Below the pieces are notes generated by a model. The model did not search any database. It had not been told where the DNA came from and saw only the letters and a list, made by a program, of their open reading frames with translations. From Symsagittifera roscoffensis (lineage: Eukaryota; Xenacoelomorpha; Acoela; Convolutidae), in NCBI RefSeq assembly GCF_963678635.1, contig NC_087068.1, positions 37,579,436 through 37,643,435 of the forward strand: 64,000 nucleotides of DNA, read 5' to 3'. Position numbers and translations under genes: made by a program. Below are positions 43,444-56,469 of the stretch, in pieces. Position 1 is the stretch's first letter. Each line of letters begins with the position of its first letter.

Positions 43444-45899
43444 TCAAAAAAGTTCCCCAAGTTTTTAAAGATATTTTTCGTAAGTCGAAAATTGCAGTAC
43501 TTAAATATCTGATATCATTAATTAAGCTGATAAACCGCATTAGAGATGGCAGAAATTTCTTTTTCGGCGCGAAGTTTTCGCCCTCATAAAAATAGACGGA
43601 GGACTGAGACGATCTGCCAATGCAACACGCTAAGACACATCGCTTGCAATTGCGCTGGTAGCAAGACCCAATCCAAACAACAATTTTTGGGAAAATTACA
43701 GGTCAGGTGGGGCGCTATAGGAGCAGCAAAAAAGCTGCACACTCGTTTTGAAACCTAACTGAGCTCGACGACAATCCAGATCATCTGTTTTTAATAAAAA
43801 GACTACAAGAATTCGCGTAGTTTAGAGAAATAATAATGAATCAAATTTTTTCAAATTATGCTGAATTGTACAAATACAACCATTGCGCGTATAGTAAACA
43901 TAGTGTTTTTACCGGAAACTCAACCTTAATGTCAAGAGACGGAACTCAGAAAAACGCTCCTGCTCGACGCATTTTGCGGAATCAATTCAGCCGTTAGTAA
44001 AACAGCTAGATTTGAAAATATACACAAGGTTCTTAGATGATGGAAAATTAACTGAAGAAAATAAGTCAGTTTTCCGGGACCTTATATACATTGAAACGGG
44101 TACAAAATTTAAGTCACAGCTCAAACATTGAACATAAAGAACTTAAGGTTGATCAAAATAAAAGTCACTTGTCGCGCAACTTGACAATTATTATTAATTA
44201 TCAACGTAAATTATGCTGGGAAAATTAAAAAAAAAGAACTTTGCATGAACTGCAATCGGCGATTTCTGCCGAAAAAAAACACTTCGACGAAAAACTTGAG
44301 AAGCTCCAAAAATTTTTCTTGACTAAGTCGTTGACAAACTAGATGCCCATTATGCACTTTATCTTCATTAATAATGCTCTCGGATGCCAAAACCCCTAAG
44401 CTTTTTGCCGAGCAATTTTTTGGCAAAATGATTATGTGGAACGCCATGACAGTGTACTTTAAAAACTCAATACTTAAGGTCTCTAATGTGAAAATTATTG
44501 CTAATCAGTTTTTACAAGCAGATCTCCTGGCAGCCAAACGTGGCTTAAGTGCTTCTTCCGCTTGTTAACTAGCTTTACCAGATTCTTAGCCTCAGCAGTA
44601 GGAATAAAAATGGCCAACTGCACAACTCTAAATTGGAGCATGTGGACGAAACTTAAAATTTTGCGCCAAAACGGTGATTAGAACATTTGAAATGGCTCCG
44701 GAAAACGTACAAAAATCTACGGTTTAGCTTGCGAAACGCTCTGAATTTCTCAAACGGCTTAAATGCGTGAGCGAAAAGGCGTTACTGAAAATGATTAGCG
44801 TGGCATTTCTTGCCTTAAAAGTGCAGGAGAGTTTCTAGGCATTCAATTCTGATCGTCTCTATGATGCAGGATTCATTTTTTTCTCACATTTCTTTTTGTT
44901 ACAGAGCCACGACACTTCTAGAAGACCGAAGACGGTTTGACGCTAGTTTTATGGATTCATGGTAAGCAGATCTTGTGGTACGAAACGATAGTAGACTTCC
45001 AGTTCCCAGTAAGCTTAATGTGGTGTCAGTTTGTAACCTTCGTACGGCGGCCCCAAAAATTGTAACCCGTTTCCAGTTTAAGCTCGATCACATCAGCACT
45101 AATTATCTCCTTTTATCATGATTACCATCTGTTTACCCATTTTTTTTAGTAAAACATGATGCTTTTGGAAAAACTGATATTACATTTTCGCACGCTTTCT
45201 ATACATTTTTTTCTCTTTTCTTTTTTTTTTGATTCCACAATTTAGAATTAAGTTTTTTTCTCTTTCTCCTTGTTCTAAGAAAACAGGACCATTTCCAGCT
45301 TCCTTGTGCTGAAGATAGTACAGCCACAAATTTTAGTATCTTCTGATTTTTTTTGTCGGATTTTTTTCAGTTGAAACGGTCAGAAAAAATTTCTCTGTCA
45401 GAAAATTTTTGCTCCATCATCAAAGTTGGTCTTGAAGTTACCCTTTGTGATGTCGTTTCGTCGTCGTCTTCTTTTTTTGTTCACCACTCACAATCTTGCT
45501 GATGGTGTTGTTTGCTGATGCGGCTCGAAGAAAAGGAAGTGGTTACTGGTTACTCACAAATTTTTCTTCGGCTTTTGAGATAATCGCATCGAAAGTTTGC
45601 CCCGTGGAAGTCGCCTTGTTGACACGAGCGCAGTTCCTCCTTCTATGTTTCGCTTTTACATGGTAGTCGCGCAAACCACGAAAAACAGGAGATGATCTAT
45701 ACTACACCTGGAACACGATAGAAAGTTGCCCTCGAGGAAGACACACATGTCAAGAAAATACAGCTGGCATTCGATACAGCTCAATCGCAATTTTTAGTGA
45801 AGGAGACTGTAAACTGTTGCAGTGTCCAAAATTCTGTCAAGCTCAAGTCACTTTGCAGAGCCACATAACTCCTAAAAAACTTCATAGGTGGCAGAACAG
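43444..45899. other. AT-rich stretch without a supported gene
   Basis: Short ORFs at 43546-43758 and 44374-44568 have no recognisable domain. The segment 44880-45400 is T-rich. Some sequence near 45550-45900 may be downstream remnant of the third Penelope copy. Confidence 0.4.
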
Positions 45900-46650
45900 C
45901 GACTGTGTAGGCGAAAGTCGCCAGCCACAGTGCCACGGGGCGACCTAAAAAACCGATGGCCTTTCTTTTGCTAACAATGTGGTCTGTATACTTTCTGTGA
46001 TGACATGACTTGCACGTGGAACACTCAACTTACCAACCTATCTTGGTGGCAACACTCGCAATCTTTGGCCTAATCACAGGTTGAGCACTAGTGTCCGAGA
46101 GAACAGGCTCGAACTGACTGAACCACAAGTTTGCCAAGATCACGGCCAAGTTTGATACCATAGCCAACGCCATCCATTTGTAAAACCACTTACCAAAAGC
46201 CATGAAGAGTAATCTAGATGACAAAGATCGAGAAGACCAAGAAGGCTGCCTCTATCCATCACAGGGAGGCTAGCCGCGTACACACGCCTTTCCGGTAACG
46301 ACAGAACGCGGAAAGGCGTGTCATTCTTGTCTATTTTGGCAAAGCCCGTAAAATCAAGCGGGCGCAGCTCCGGTCGACCAAACTTCGTTATAGAACTCCT
46401 GATTGATCTTGTTGCTGTGTCTAAAATCCGCGATCTCCCTGTTGATGTACTCTTTGATATTGATAATGTGTGGTTTACTCTTCTTCATCCAGGACGAAAA
46501 TTCAAACTGCGAACAAGATAAGACACCACTCAGCCGCTTGTAGTAGTTGTCCAATTCCCGCTCCTTTGCCGAAAGGGACGGGCAGAACATTGCTTTGTAT
46601 CAGGTACTTGGCAACCTTCTCTGTCAACCTATCAGGACCTTGTCTGTTAA
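45900..46650 (-). mobile_element. Penelope-like element, copy 3 (fragment)
   Basis: On the minus strand, a frame from 46590 ends in NQEFYNEVWSTG, followed near 46375 by LDFTGFAKIDKNDTPFRVLS. This corresponds to the STGGQPDRFYGLAKVHKTDTQLRP region of copy 1. Motif B remains at 46224-46085 (NLAVILANLWFSQFE). A cysteine/histidine cluster follows near 46025-45985. Motif A has been lost between them, and a perfect 13-base hairpin lies at 46282-46321. Confidence 0.65.
46282..46321. repeat. Perfect 13-base inverted repeat
   Basis: ACACGCCTTTCCG (46282-46294) and CGGAAAGGCGTGT (46309-46321) are perfectly complementary around a 14-base loop. It lies inside the third Penelope fragment. Confidence 0.9.
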
Positions 46651-47018
46651 CCATTTTAACATACTAGTTCACCAACGCATTGCCCTCGTTCATGACATCG
46701 TCTACCTTGTATATGGTAAACATCGGGTAATAAGGAAAAACAAAAGTTGAAACAACAAAAAAAGAAACTAGCCAGGGACTAGAACATCTATCCAAAAACA
46801 TCACATATATATGTATACAAATGGATATTTTATATATACAATTAAGTGCTTTGTGCGTGGCAACAACTCCCGTATTAAAACAGCTAATGCTGTTTAAATA
46901 GCTGAACATCATCTGCCAACATTTGCCGTACGCAACGTATATGGTTGCTTTTTTGGCCATCAATTTTGAATCAAAATTGTCGTGAAATCTTTAGAGGAAC
47001 TCCAATTTTTTTCCCTTA
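46651..47018. other. AT-rich stretch without a supported gene
   Basis: Contains an alternating TATATA segment near 46805-46842 and a minus-strand frame (46963-46664) without recognisable motifs. Confidence 0.5.
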
Positions 47019-47150
47019 CCAGCCCTCCACCATTAAAGTTTGTAATCGCTCACCCTTTCATTAAAAGAAAAAGTTTTTTTTTAAAGTCAGCGCTGCTTTT
47101 TGCAGTTTTTGAGAGAGGGGGTCTGAGTTGAAAGAAGCGCGTTTGGGCTT
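47019..47150. repeat. Extra direct copy of the foldback arm
   Basis: CCAGCCCTCCACCATTAAAG and the following 100 bases, including TTTGCAGTTTTTGAGAGAGG and GTTGAAAGAAGCGC, align in direct orientation with 47246-47390, inside the foldback next to it. Confidence 0.8.
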
Positions 47151-47177
47151 GCGTTTTTTATCCCCACTAAATTGAAT

Positions 47178-47525
47178 TAAAAAAGAAAAACACAACTTTT
47201 CATCGTTCGAAATAAAAAAGTCTCCAATCATTTCATTTACCAGCCCTCCACGATTAAAATTAGTAATCGATCATCCTTTCATTATATGAAAACAGTCTTT
47301 CATTTAAAAAGCCAGCTCTGCTTGTGGCAACGATTTTGTTTTTGCAGTTTTTGAGAGAGGGGTCTCTGAGTTGAAAGAAGCGCAGTTGATTTTTTAAATG
47401 AAATACTGTTTTCATATAATAAAAGGATGAGGGATTACTAATTTTAATCGTGGAGGGCTGGTAAATGAAATGATTGGAGACTTTTCTATTTCGAACGATG
47501 AAAAATTTTGTTATTCTTTTTTATA
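47178..47525. repeat. MITE-like foldback repeat
   Basis: The left arm at about 47178-47310 and right arm at about 47390-47525 are near-perfect inverted copies of about 130 bases. Both contain TCATCGTTCGAAATA and ACCAGCCCTCCACGATTAAA (or the complement). The loop of about 80 bases carries TTTGCAGTTTTTGAGAGAGG. No coding sequence. It looks like a non-autonomous DNA element. Confidence 0.85.
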
Positions 47526-50336
47526 AAAGAGAGATTTCATCTGATAGGAAAAAAACGATCAAACTAAAATTTCAATTATTTTTTTTCGAATTTAGTTTTT
47601 ATCCCTACTAAGTTAAACAATTATTTTCCGCTTCGATCTATTTTGGATTCAGTTTTAAATTTTTTTATTAGTGTTACGGTGTAATATAAGGTTTTCAGGT
47701 CTTAAAACTGGCTCTCATTGCTGCTTTACTGTCCATGATTTGAAGAAACTTTTTATACCTATACATCATTATGAAACGGAGTAATTTCAGGGCTCTTATA
47801 GAGATATCGAAAAGACGACTAACAGATCGTTGGGTGGTTCAGTTTTAGATTCTATTGAAAGTAGAAAAAAAAGGCTAAGAAGAAGTGAGTGAGACTGCAG
47901 TCTGGTTTGATCAAATCGTGAAACCACACTTCGAAAGAAGCAACCCGGAAGTCAACTTAGAGATGATATATTTAAACATTTTTCAACGACAACGCGTGAA
48001 CAGATCGCCGACGAAGCTTACAATGGAAGTGTCTTTGCTGTTATGATACTTGGCGTAGAATAATTAGATCGTCAAAAATAATAAGAAAATATACTTTAGA
48101 AAACAGATAATTTTATACTGTAATAAATCAAAAAACGGTTGCCTCGCAAAATAATTTAACAAAAAGTTTTTTGAATGAACAAAAATTTTTCAGCAAAATA
48201 TTTCTAGAAACTCAACCTGTTTTAGATCCAAAAACTTCTGACAACGCAAAAAAAAAGTTGAAAACGAAAAAAATCAAAGCGTTGGTAAATTTTAGTAAAC
48301 TTTTACGGGCAGATGGGCAGTCTAATTGGTGTTACTGTACATAAAAAATTATTGATTCGCAATGATCTAGGCTGAGATATACGAGTTTGCTCGCACGTTT
48401 TATTTGTATAAAGTTGTAGAATAGATGAGCGAGCTTTATCAGATATGTAGCACGCTTTAGAGCTTATTTCTAAAAATGACAAATCCTATTTGTTTTGATC
48501 ACTGAGAGAGGGCAGGAAATTTGTATTGTGTGTGTTTTAGTTTACACAAAGTATAAACACAGTGTATGTGTTTTTGTGTGTGTTATCTCCACACAATATC
48601 AAGTGAAAAATAAGATCGTAAAAAACGTTTGAAAGTTTCGTTTGTATCATAGTTTTAGTGGTTTTTGAAGTTTCTATCCGAAGTATTAATTTTCAGTTTT
48701 CAGGCTATTTGAAATGAAGCTTACAAGCAACAGATTGAGCCTTTATGTCCGTATGTCAACTTTCATAACAATCGAACAATGAGCACAAAAATTTAACAGT
48801 TTACAGAAAGTTTACAGATGTGAGTAGAAGTGAGGTGGCGTGTATGGAAAATATAGCCAAATTGGCAAGTGGTAGTGTAACTGCCCGATTTGACCAAAAA
48901 ATGTCATACAAATTTCATTTTCATTTTTTGTAGTCTTGTATGAGATAATCCTTCGTAGTTCTCTCAACTCTATGAATAATAATTAAAAACTATTGAATTT
49001 GGCTAAAAACTTCCTAGTAAAAAAATAATTGATTTTTTGGCTTGATTTTGTTAGACGAATTGAAGTTAGTATTTGATCAAAAGTTTTTAAAAAATTCGGT
49101 TTTTTTTTCATCAAAATTTAGCCTTGACTACATTTGGCTTTTGCATGCAGTTTTTTTGCAAAAAACGTCTAATTTTGCATGAAAATGATATTGCGACTAA
49201 AAATTGAGAAAACAATTACCCCCAAAATTTAGATTTTTACTTCGAAAATTTCTTGCAGCAAGATAAAAGTTGCTTATTATAGAAGCTCCATACCCGGAAA
49301 TTGAATGATAAACTTTTTTTGCCAAACAAACCGTGTATGAAAATGTGTGATAGCATTTTTCTGGTTGATAAGTTTTTTTTTTGTTTCTGGAGGTCAACCC
49401 GAGTGTATAAAAGCCATTTGCTGCTGTTGACATTCAACATTGAGTAGTTGCGAAGATAAAATACCAATTTCTGAAAAAAATGTAAGCTAAAACTACTGTT
49501 TATTTGATGTGCATTTTAACTTCTTGGTTGACTAACTGAACATCAGTTGAAAAAAAAACTTTAGGTCAAAATTTCAGTTCTTTTAGTTTATGAAGAATTT
49601 GGGATTTGATTTGTAAAAGTTTATCTTTAAAAATCTGTAGATTCCACATGAAAACTGTAGAATGCCATATGAGTTTTCCATCAATTTTGTCGAAAATTAG
49701 ATTTTTGTTTCTCTGTAAAATAAAAAATTCCTTTGCGTTTTGACAAAATTCCAAATAAACTGAGTTTTTAAATGGTGATTTCCTAAGTTGGAAAATTCAA
49801 TTGCTTCCAGAGTTTTTTTTATAGCTTTTTAGACTAAGCTTTTATTTTTTTTCTGAACAAAATTTAACAGTTAAATTTTAGATTTTATCAATAATAACTG
49901 AAACAATTTAAAAGATTTTTACTTTGTTGATAATAGAATAAGTTAAGAAAGCCTTAGGAAACAATTTTGTAAAAATTGTTTATGATTACATTGCTTTTAT
50001 TCTTAATGATTCAAAAAAAATGAAACGAAGTCAATTAGTGTTAGAAAAGCAAATCTTTTGAATTTGTTTTAACTTCATATTCACACTTATAGCATAGACC
50101 AATTCTTGTCATAGACTGCAGGGTGTCTTCACTACAGGTTGTTATGAATGCTCTACCATTTTGCCAAAATGTGAGTAACTAAAGTGACTATTCCCACGGT
50201 AAGCAGCACACACTCTTCATATTTTGATGATCGTTCAGTTGGATTGATTCTGTTCACGCATGTTTTCGGTTTTTTATTGAATTTTCACTGCGGATTAAGC
50301 TGAACAAGCGCTTATAGCAGTGATATTTCAGTGCTG
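47526..50336. other. AT-rich stretch without a supported gene
   Basis: No RNA gene or motif was found. A plus-strand fragment at 47790-48060 shows some codon-like structure but is broken by stops. The minus-strand ORFs near 49200-49750 are short and AT-driven. Confidence 0.5.
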
Positions 50337-50407
50337 ATTTAAATTATCCAAACAAAACAATTATAACTTGAAAGTTTAAACGCATTCTTTTTCAATTGGG
50401 TTGAATT
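50337..50407. repeat. Exact 71-base repeat, copy 1
   Basis: Identical over 71 bases to 51281-51351, in direct orientation, 944 bases apart. Copy 2 sits inside the 5' LTR of the copia element. The 3' LTR lacks it. Confidence 0.95.
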
Positions 50408-50874
50408 CATACAAAAAACGAAGATAACAAAATGAAGAAGAGTTTCAGCAGAATATGGCTCAAATTTTTGCACTATAACAATATAATTATTGGTTACTTT
50501 TAGACAATCAATTTTTACGCAAAAACTACCGACCACTTGCTAAAAAATTATGCCAAAGTGAGCCTCTCATGTAGCCAAACAAAGTTTAAGAAGTTTAGAA
50601 TTTTTCAAAAAAAAGTACAGATAAATGTGTTTTTGTTTGGTAGCCAGTGAGTGACATTTTTACCATAAGAAATATTAAATTTTTAATGGAAAACACTTTT
50701 CAAACGTTTTACTCAAAAATTTAGAGATCATACTACTCTTAAACTTTGTTTGACTGCATAAAAATTTCGCTTTGGCATGCTTTTATCAGCAATTATTCTG
50801 ACATTTTTGGCGTATTTTCAAATTGATTAAAAGAGCCAAAATGATCAGTTTCGTAGTAAAACTTTTGCCCCGAG

Positions 50875-51565
50875 TTTCCCAAACTAAATTAAACGTTAAG
50901 AATTCTACAAAGTAAGCAAATTGCATCCTAATCAATTTTTGTATAAGGTCAACCCAATTTCAAAATTTATTCGTTTTGTCGGGGTTGTTCAAATCAGCAC
51001 TATTGTTCATGCCAAATTGTTGGCACTTTTCATGACTTTGAGCAATTTATTGGTGAAAAAAAGCTAAGTTTAGGTTAATTACTTTTTTGTTTATGGCTTT
51101 TTATGTGCTCAAAAGAAAAAAGCAGTTAATTGACCAGATATTGACAACAACTCGGCAGCAATTATAAAATTACCAGATAAAATGAACTCCAACAAAAATT
51201 TTCAATTCATTACTCTTAAATTTGGTTAGTTTTTGACAAAAAATGATAATCACAATAATTTTTTTTAGTTTTTACCAACCATTTAAATTATCCAAACAAA
51301 ACAATTATAACTTGAAAGTTTAAACGCATTCTTTTTCAATTGGGTTGAATTTGCGAAATTTAAAAGCAAAACAACGCATTTAAACTGGAACATTTGAATT
51401 TGTTCAAAACAAAGGAGGTAAATATTCTCAATTGATTGAAGAGTAACTATGATACAACCTGTTTATCAAACTATTTTTGAATTGAAAAAATGACCCGTTT
51501 CAAGAGTATCAATCAGCCTAAAACTCCGCAAGTTGTATCATAAAAAACTAAAAAACTTTTATAGT
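50875..51565 (+). repeat. 5' LTR of the copia element
   Basis: Aligns along its length with 55110-55795. Shared anchors include TTCAAATCAGCACT, TTGTTCATGCCAA, CAAAACAAAGGAGG and ACTCCGCAA. It contains the 71-base insert at 51281-51351. Boundaries are accurate to roughly 15 bases. Confidence 0.85.
51281..51351. repeat. Exact 71-base repeat, copy 2, inside the copia 5' LTR
   Basis: Identical to 50337-50407. In the 3' LTR the flanking sequences are contiguous except for this block, so it is an insertion into the 5' LTR. Confidence 0.95.
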
Positions 51566-51599
51566 GCTAATACATAAAGAAGATTTTAGATGAGATAGT

Positions 51600-54500
51600 T
51601 GATTATAGAAATTTTATGCCAATTTTAAAACCGAAAGCAAGCAGTGATCAAAAACCAGCTGCATTAGACAAGGAAAAGACATTTTTGAAGAAAAACATTT
51701 GCAGATATGGTACAAACTTGTCCAGGTCAAGATAGGACACTGGTATTGTTTTGAGACCTTACACAGACAGTAGTAGCAAAGCATGGGATGTTTTACGGGT
51801 GAGGTTGAACAGTTTTCAGAGACCGAGACTGCAAAAAATAATCTAAAAATTTACCAATCTGAAATGGAAGAGCAATAAAACAGTGATCGATTATTTGACT
51901 AGAATAGAGGAGATTCAGTATAACAAAGAACGAGTTAACGAAGGAGTGAGTGAAAAAACGTTAATTTGAATTGCTTTTGAAGCGGGTCTAAAGCATTTTT
52001 TTTTCTATAGCCAAGTTTAGTAGAGATAAGAAAATTTAAATGAGTTGGAAAAAGATTCAGTGAATTTTGGTAGCGAGAGACTAATCTTTGAAAAAGAGCA
52101 TGCTTTCAATAGCGATAACAGAGTTTGTTTTAAGTGTTAAAAAACATGTGTCGAAACAGTGCAGAGAAAACTTAGGCAGGAGACAAGATAGTGAAGACAA
52201 AGCTCAAAAATTCAGTGCTATGAAAGCAAGGAGTTTCGACCTTTTGCAGAGTTTTGCCAGGCAAAGAAAAAATTCATAAGTAAGGCCAAACGAGAACAAC
52301 AACAAAATCTAGCAGAGGCTCATTTTGTTTTTCGTGGAGTTTCACCGGGCGAGGGCTTAGTCGTAGACTCTGGAGCCACCAATAAACTGGGGATCGAGAG
52401 ATAATTGTTATTTTAGATGAGTACTTCAAAGGATCGATTAGGGATGCAAATCTATCTGAGTCAAAGTTTTAGGGAAAGGTGAAGTTAGAATTGGAGTGAA
52501 AGAGGAGAAAAGCGAATTTAAGATGATTGAGCTGAAGGATACTTTGTACTTTCCTGAAATTCAGGAAACTTGATAAGTGTACCAAAAATGAAAAAAGCAG
52601 GAGCAAAAGTTGTTTTTGGTAAGAATTCGTTTGTTTGTCAGAGAAATGGTTAAGCGTTTTATGAGGAGATTTTGTAGGAAAAGACGAGTGTCTTGTAGTT
52701 AGCGCAATTAAACATTGGCACTGTAGGATGACTCATAATAACTACAAAGACTTTAGTCAATCTTAGCAACATGTTGAAGTCATGAAGATAAGTGATTTTA
52801 AAATTGAGAATTGTGAAACTTCTGACTTGAATCAAGCAGAAAAGAAGCCAGTCCCGAAAGATTGTTACACCAGGTAGACCAGGTCACTAGATATTGTTCA
52901 AACAGTTTTTTAAGTCCTATTGACCCGACAGAAATAGATGTTCTTGGTGTGCTACAGATTTTGTGGACTGTTGTTCTAGATATCTAAAAATATATTCGAC
53001 GAAGACGAGAGATGAGGCAACCGAAAAAATGGAAAAATTCTTAGCAGGTGTAGGAGTCAACCAAACTGTAGTTCCAAATGTCGCAATAGATTACATTGGT
53101 CAGGAGTTTAGGCAAGTTTGTAAGAAACAGAAAGAATAGACTGGAAATGTGGGCTCATTATACCCATCAAGAGAACGGAAAAATAGAAAAGATGTGGGAA
53201 CGGTTACTCCAATAGCTCGCTGCATAAATTTTGATGTCAATTTTTCGAAAACCAATTGGCCTTATGCTATTATTCTGGCTACTAATCTCAAAAACATGTG
53301 CTTTCTATCTTCTATAGACAAAACACCCTACGAGTCTATGCATGGAGAAAACGCAACCTTTGTTTGGTGATAGTTTTTGAATGTGTAGCATATAGTTTTA
53401 TGGAAAAATAGTTTCGCTAAAAACTAGACAAAAAATCCTAAAAGGAGAATTTTCTTGAGGACATCAAAAAATTATTGAAAATTATCTGATAGGAATTAAG
53501 AATTAAGGAAAACTCAAAGTGCAAAAATCTGGAAATGTTAGTTTCGACGAATCTAAGTTTTATTTTGGGAAACTGTGATGAGGAAGAAAAAGTAGGCGAT
53601 GAATCATTTTTTGGAGAACTTGTCAAAAATATAACAAAAATTACTAAGAACGCTTTAACAGACCAGGACTGTCAAAAAACAATGAAAAAAAAGTTTGATT
53701 CATCAGATAAAAACAAAGTTTTGAAAATAGTTAGAAACGGAGAAGAGAAGCCTATAAGCAGGTTTGAAGTACGGACCTATTGGTGAGTTTTCATGGTTTA
53801 AAGCTAGACATATTGCTAAAAATTTTAACCAAGTTGAGGGAGGGGATTTTCACGAAACACGTATTCGCACACAACTAAGATGTCGACAATAAGAATAGTT
53901 GAATAGTTCATTTAGACAGTTAGACAATAAAATTGCATATTTGAATGCCAAATTAGATGAAGATATTTTTATTAAGCAACCTGAAGGGTTCGAGAAGTTT
54001 GATGAAGAAGCAAAACTTTTAGTTTTTCTCCTGAAGAAAAGTCTTTATGGAGCAAAGCCGTCCGGTAGAAACTGGCATAGAACCCTGAAAAGGAACCTTG
54101 AGGAGTTAGGTTTTGAAAATTCAGTTTTCGATGTGTGCTCGTGAGGAAAATTGAGGGAGAGATAGAAGGTTTAATTTGCTTCTGGTTCTATGATTTAGGG
54201 GTTTGTGGTGCGGGCAAAATTTTTTTTGCTGGTTTGAAATCAAAATCTCCGAAAAATTTGAGATGAACGAGATAAGTGATCTGAAATGGTTCAGAGGAAC
54301 AAAAATTGATATCTCAGAAAACGAAATCAAGATAAATCAGGAGATATATATTTGAAAAATTTTATCAAGGTGTAAGATGAGCAAAGCAAAACCGATAAGA
54401 ACCCCTTTTAGTGAAAACGAGAAACTGACAAAAAAAATTATCAGTTAGAAGGTAGCGTATAACAAGCAAATATGAAGAAAAGTGACTATCGAGGACTTGT

Positions 54501-55060
54501 TGGTTGGCTAAATTACTTAGCTTCAGCAAGTGTACGCGACACTTGCTTTCCAGCAAACCTTCTGAGTTCTTGTGTGGAAAACCCAAGTAAAAAGCTTTGG
54601 AAAGCCGGGAAAAAATGTCTAAGGTATCTGCTAGGAACAAAAAAATTATCTTTAGAAAATTGAAGGGATAAGGCGTTGAATCTTGTTAGCTATCCGGATG
54701 CGGATTGGGCTGGAAATATAGAAAACAGGGGAAATAGTTCAGAATATTGACTCAAGCTCCGTGAAAACTCAGGTAAAATAAGTTGGACCAGCGTTTTGTA
54801 TGAACTTCAACAGCCGAAGCAGAGCATAATGCTTTGGTCGAGACAGTAAAATAAAAAATTCTTTTACATGGCATACTTAGAGACATAGGCATAATATCTA
54901 ATGGGCCTTTGGAAGTGTTCGTTGATAACCAAGCTTGTATTGCCCTAAGTAGACATTCAATGAACCACGTAAAGCGAAGTATTTTGTCAAGAAGCACACT
55001 TTTTTCGAGAGTTAGTTGAACAGAAGAATACGACATAATTGGCGACATTGGCGTTTTGTC
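51600..55060 (+). pseudogene. Degenerate copia gag-pol
   Basis: Broken frames in order: a Gag region at 51700-52010 (TVIDYLTRIEEIQ); a zinc knuckle near 52122-52165 (CFKC, HVSKQC) with a stop inside; protease near 52350 (LVVDSGAT); integrase at 52730-53370, ending in an NGKIEK-like glutamate segment near 53170 and KTPYESMHG near 53320; reverse transcriptase at 53900-54144 (QLDNKIAYLNAKLDEDIF, QPEGFE, KSLYGAKPSGRNW), with the YVDD segment after it destroyed; RNase H remnants near 54690-54730 (YPDADWAGN) and 54910-54960 (VDNQACIALS). It cannot produce active protein. Confidence 0.85.
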
Positions 55061-55109
55061 TAACTGATGAAAAAAACTAAAATCATCGTTCCGCTGTACG
55101 ACTTTTTAC

Positions 55110-55795
55110 CCGAATTTTGCAAATTAAATTGCACGATTTTAGTTCTAAAAAATTATGCAAACTGTGTCTTGTTCAATTTTCGAATTCGTTAACCTAATTT
55201 CAATTTTTATTCTTTATGTCCGGGTTATTCAAATCAGCACTGTTGTTCATGCCAACTTGGGGGCAATATTCAAGACCTTGAGCAAGATATCGCTTAAAAA
55301 TGGTGGCTTTAGATTGATTAGGTTTTTATATATGGCTTTTTCGTGCTCAAATGAGAAAAAAACGTCAGCCCGTCGAATTGAGCAGTTAACTGACTTCATT
55401 CAAATTTGTTGACCGAAAAAGATTTGACAATAACTCGGCATTAATTATAAATCAACCGGATAAAATGAACTTAAATTTTTTAAAACTCATTCCTCTGAAA
55501 TTTGGTTTTTGTTGGACAAAATTTTTGAGGACAAATTGAGAAAAAAAGTTATGTGAAAATTAACCAACCTTTTTTAGTTGCGGAAATTAAAAGCAAAACA
55601 ACTCATTTATTTTTGATCATTCGATTTGGACCAAAACAAAGGAGGCATACATGCTCAACTGATTGAAGAATAACTACGATTCAGCCTGTTTATCAACTTT
55701 TTTTTGAACCAATTAATTGACCCATTTTAAGGATATCATTTTAGTCTAAGACTCCGCAAATTAAATTGCATCATAAAAAATTGGTAAAATTCTGT
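55110..55795 (+). repeat. 3' LTR of the copia element
   Basis: Matches 50875-51565 except for the 71-base block and small indels, including extra sequence near 55355-55420. See that entry for shared anchors. Confidence 0.85.
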
Positions 55796-56469
55796 TTTTT
55801 GCTCAAAGTTAATTGAATTTGAGAGAAAAGTTAGAAATTTTAGTTCGATTGCAATTATTTCGGCTATTTTATAAAATTCTTCTTGAAACTTTTCCAGCTC
55901 AAATTGCAAGGAAAATGCAATTAACCAAATAAACATGCAAGGTTCGGGCATTGATTCCAGCAAGTTTGTGTGGGTGATTTACCGTATATATTTGATCTGA
56001 ATTATTAGTAGAACTATCAACCAAATCTCATTAATTTACTCCTTAATAATTATTCATTTGTCGCTGCGATAATCTTGATTCTACGAAAAAATTTTCTGGC
56101 TTCCATTTTGCCGATGGTTGAAATTGATTATACCGAAATTGAACTCTTTTGCTTGGAATTTCATTTTTTGTTTTTATGCAGTTCAGAAAACGCAGTTCCG
56201 AAAATGCTAATATTTTGACGCAGTTTCGAAAACAAAGTTTGTCTGAATCCCAGACATTTCAAATGACTGTAGCTCTAAAGCATCAAATCTAATTAAGTTC
56301 TAAAAAGCTAAGGAACTATCTCTAAGGAACTAACCAAAATCATTGAAGAACAAGCAAAACTCATATTGATTAAATTTTCAATCGGAAGTCAAACGAACGC
56401 TAAAATGAAGTAAATATTTTTGAGAAATTCAGTTTTCAAGTCAATTTAATTTAAGACTATTTATCCACG
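55796..56469. other. AT-rich stretch without a supported gene
   Basis: Nothing recognisable. The minus-strand ORF at 55963-55736 overlaps the copia LTR and is not a gene. Confidence 0.5.

Larger units (their letters stand above)
50875..55795 (+). mobile_element. Decayed Ty1/copia-type element with both LTRs
   Basis: Two LTRs of about 690 bases flank about 3.5 kb with domains in copia order (protease, integrase, RT, RNase H), all interrupted. LTR divergence is high (many substitutions and indels), so the insertion is old. Confidence 0.88.
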
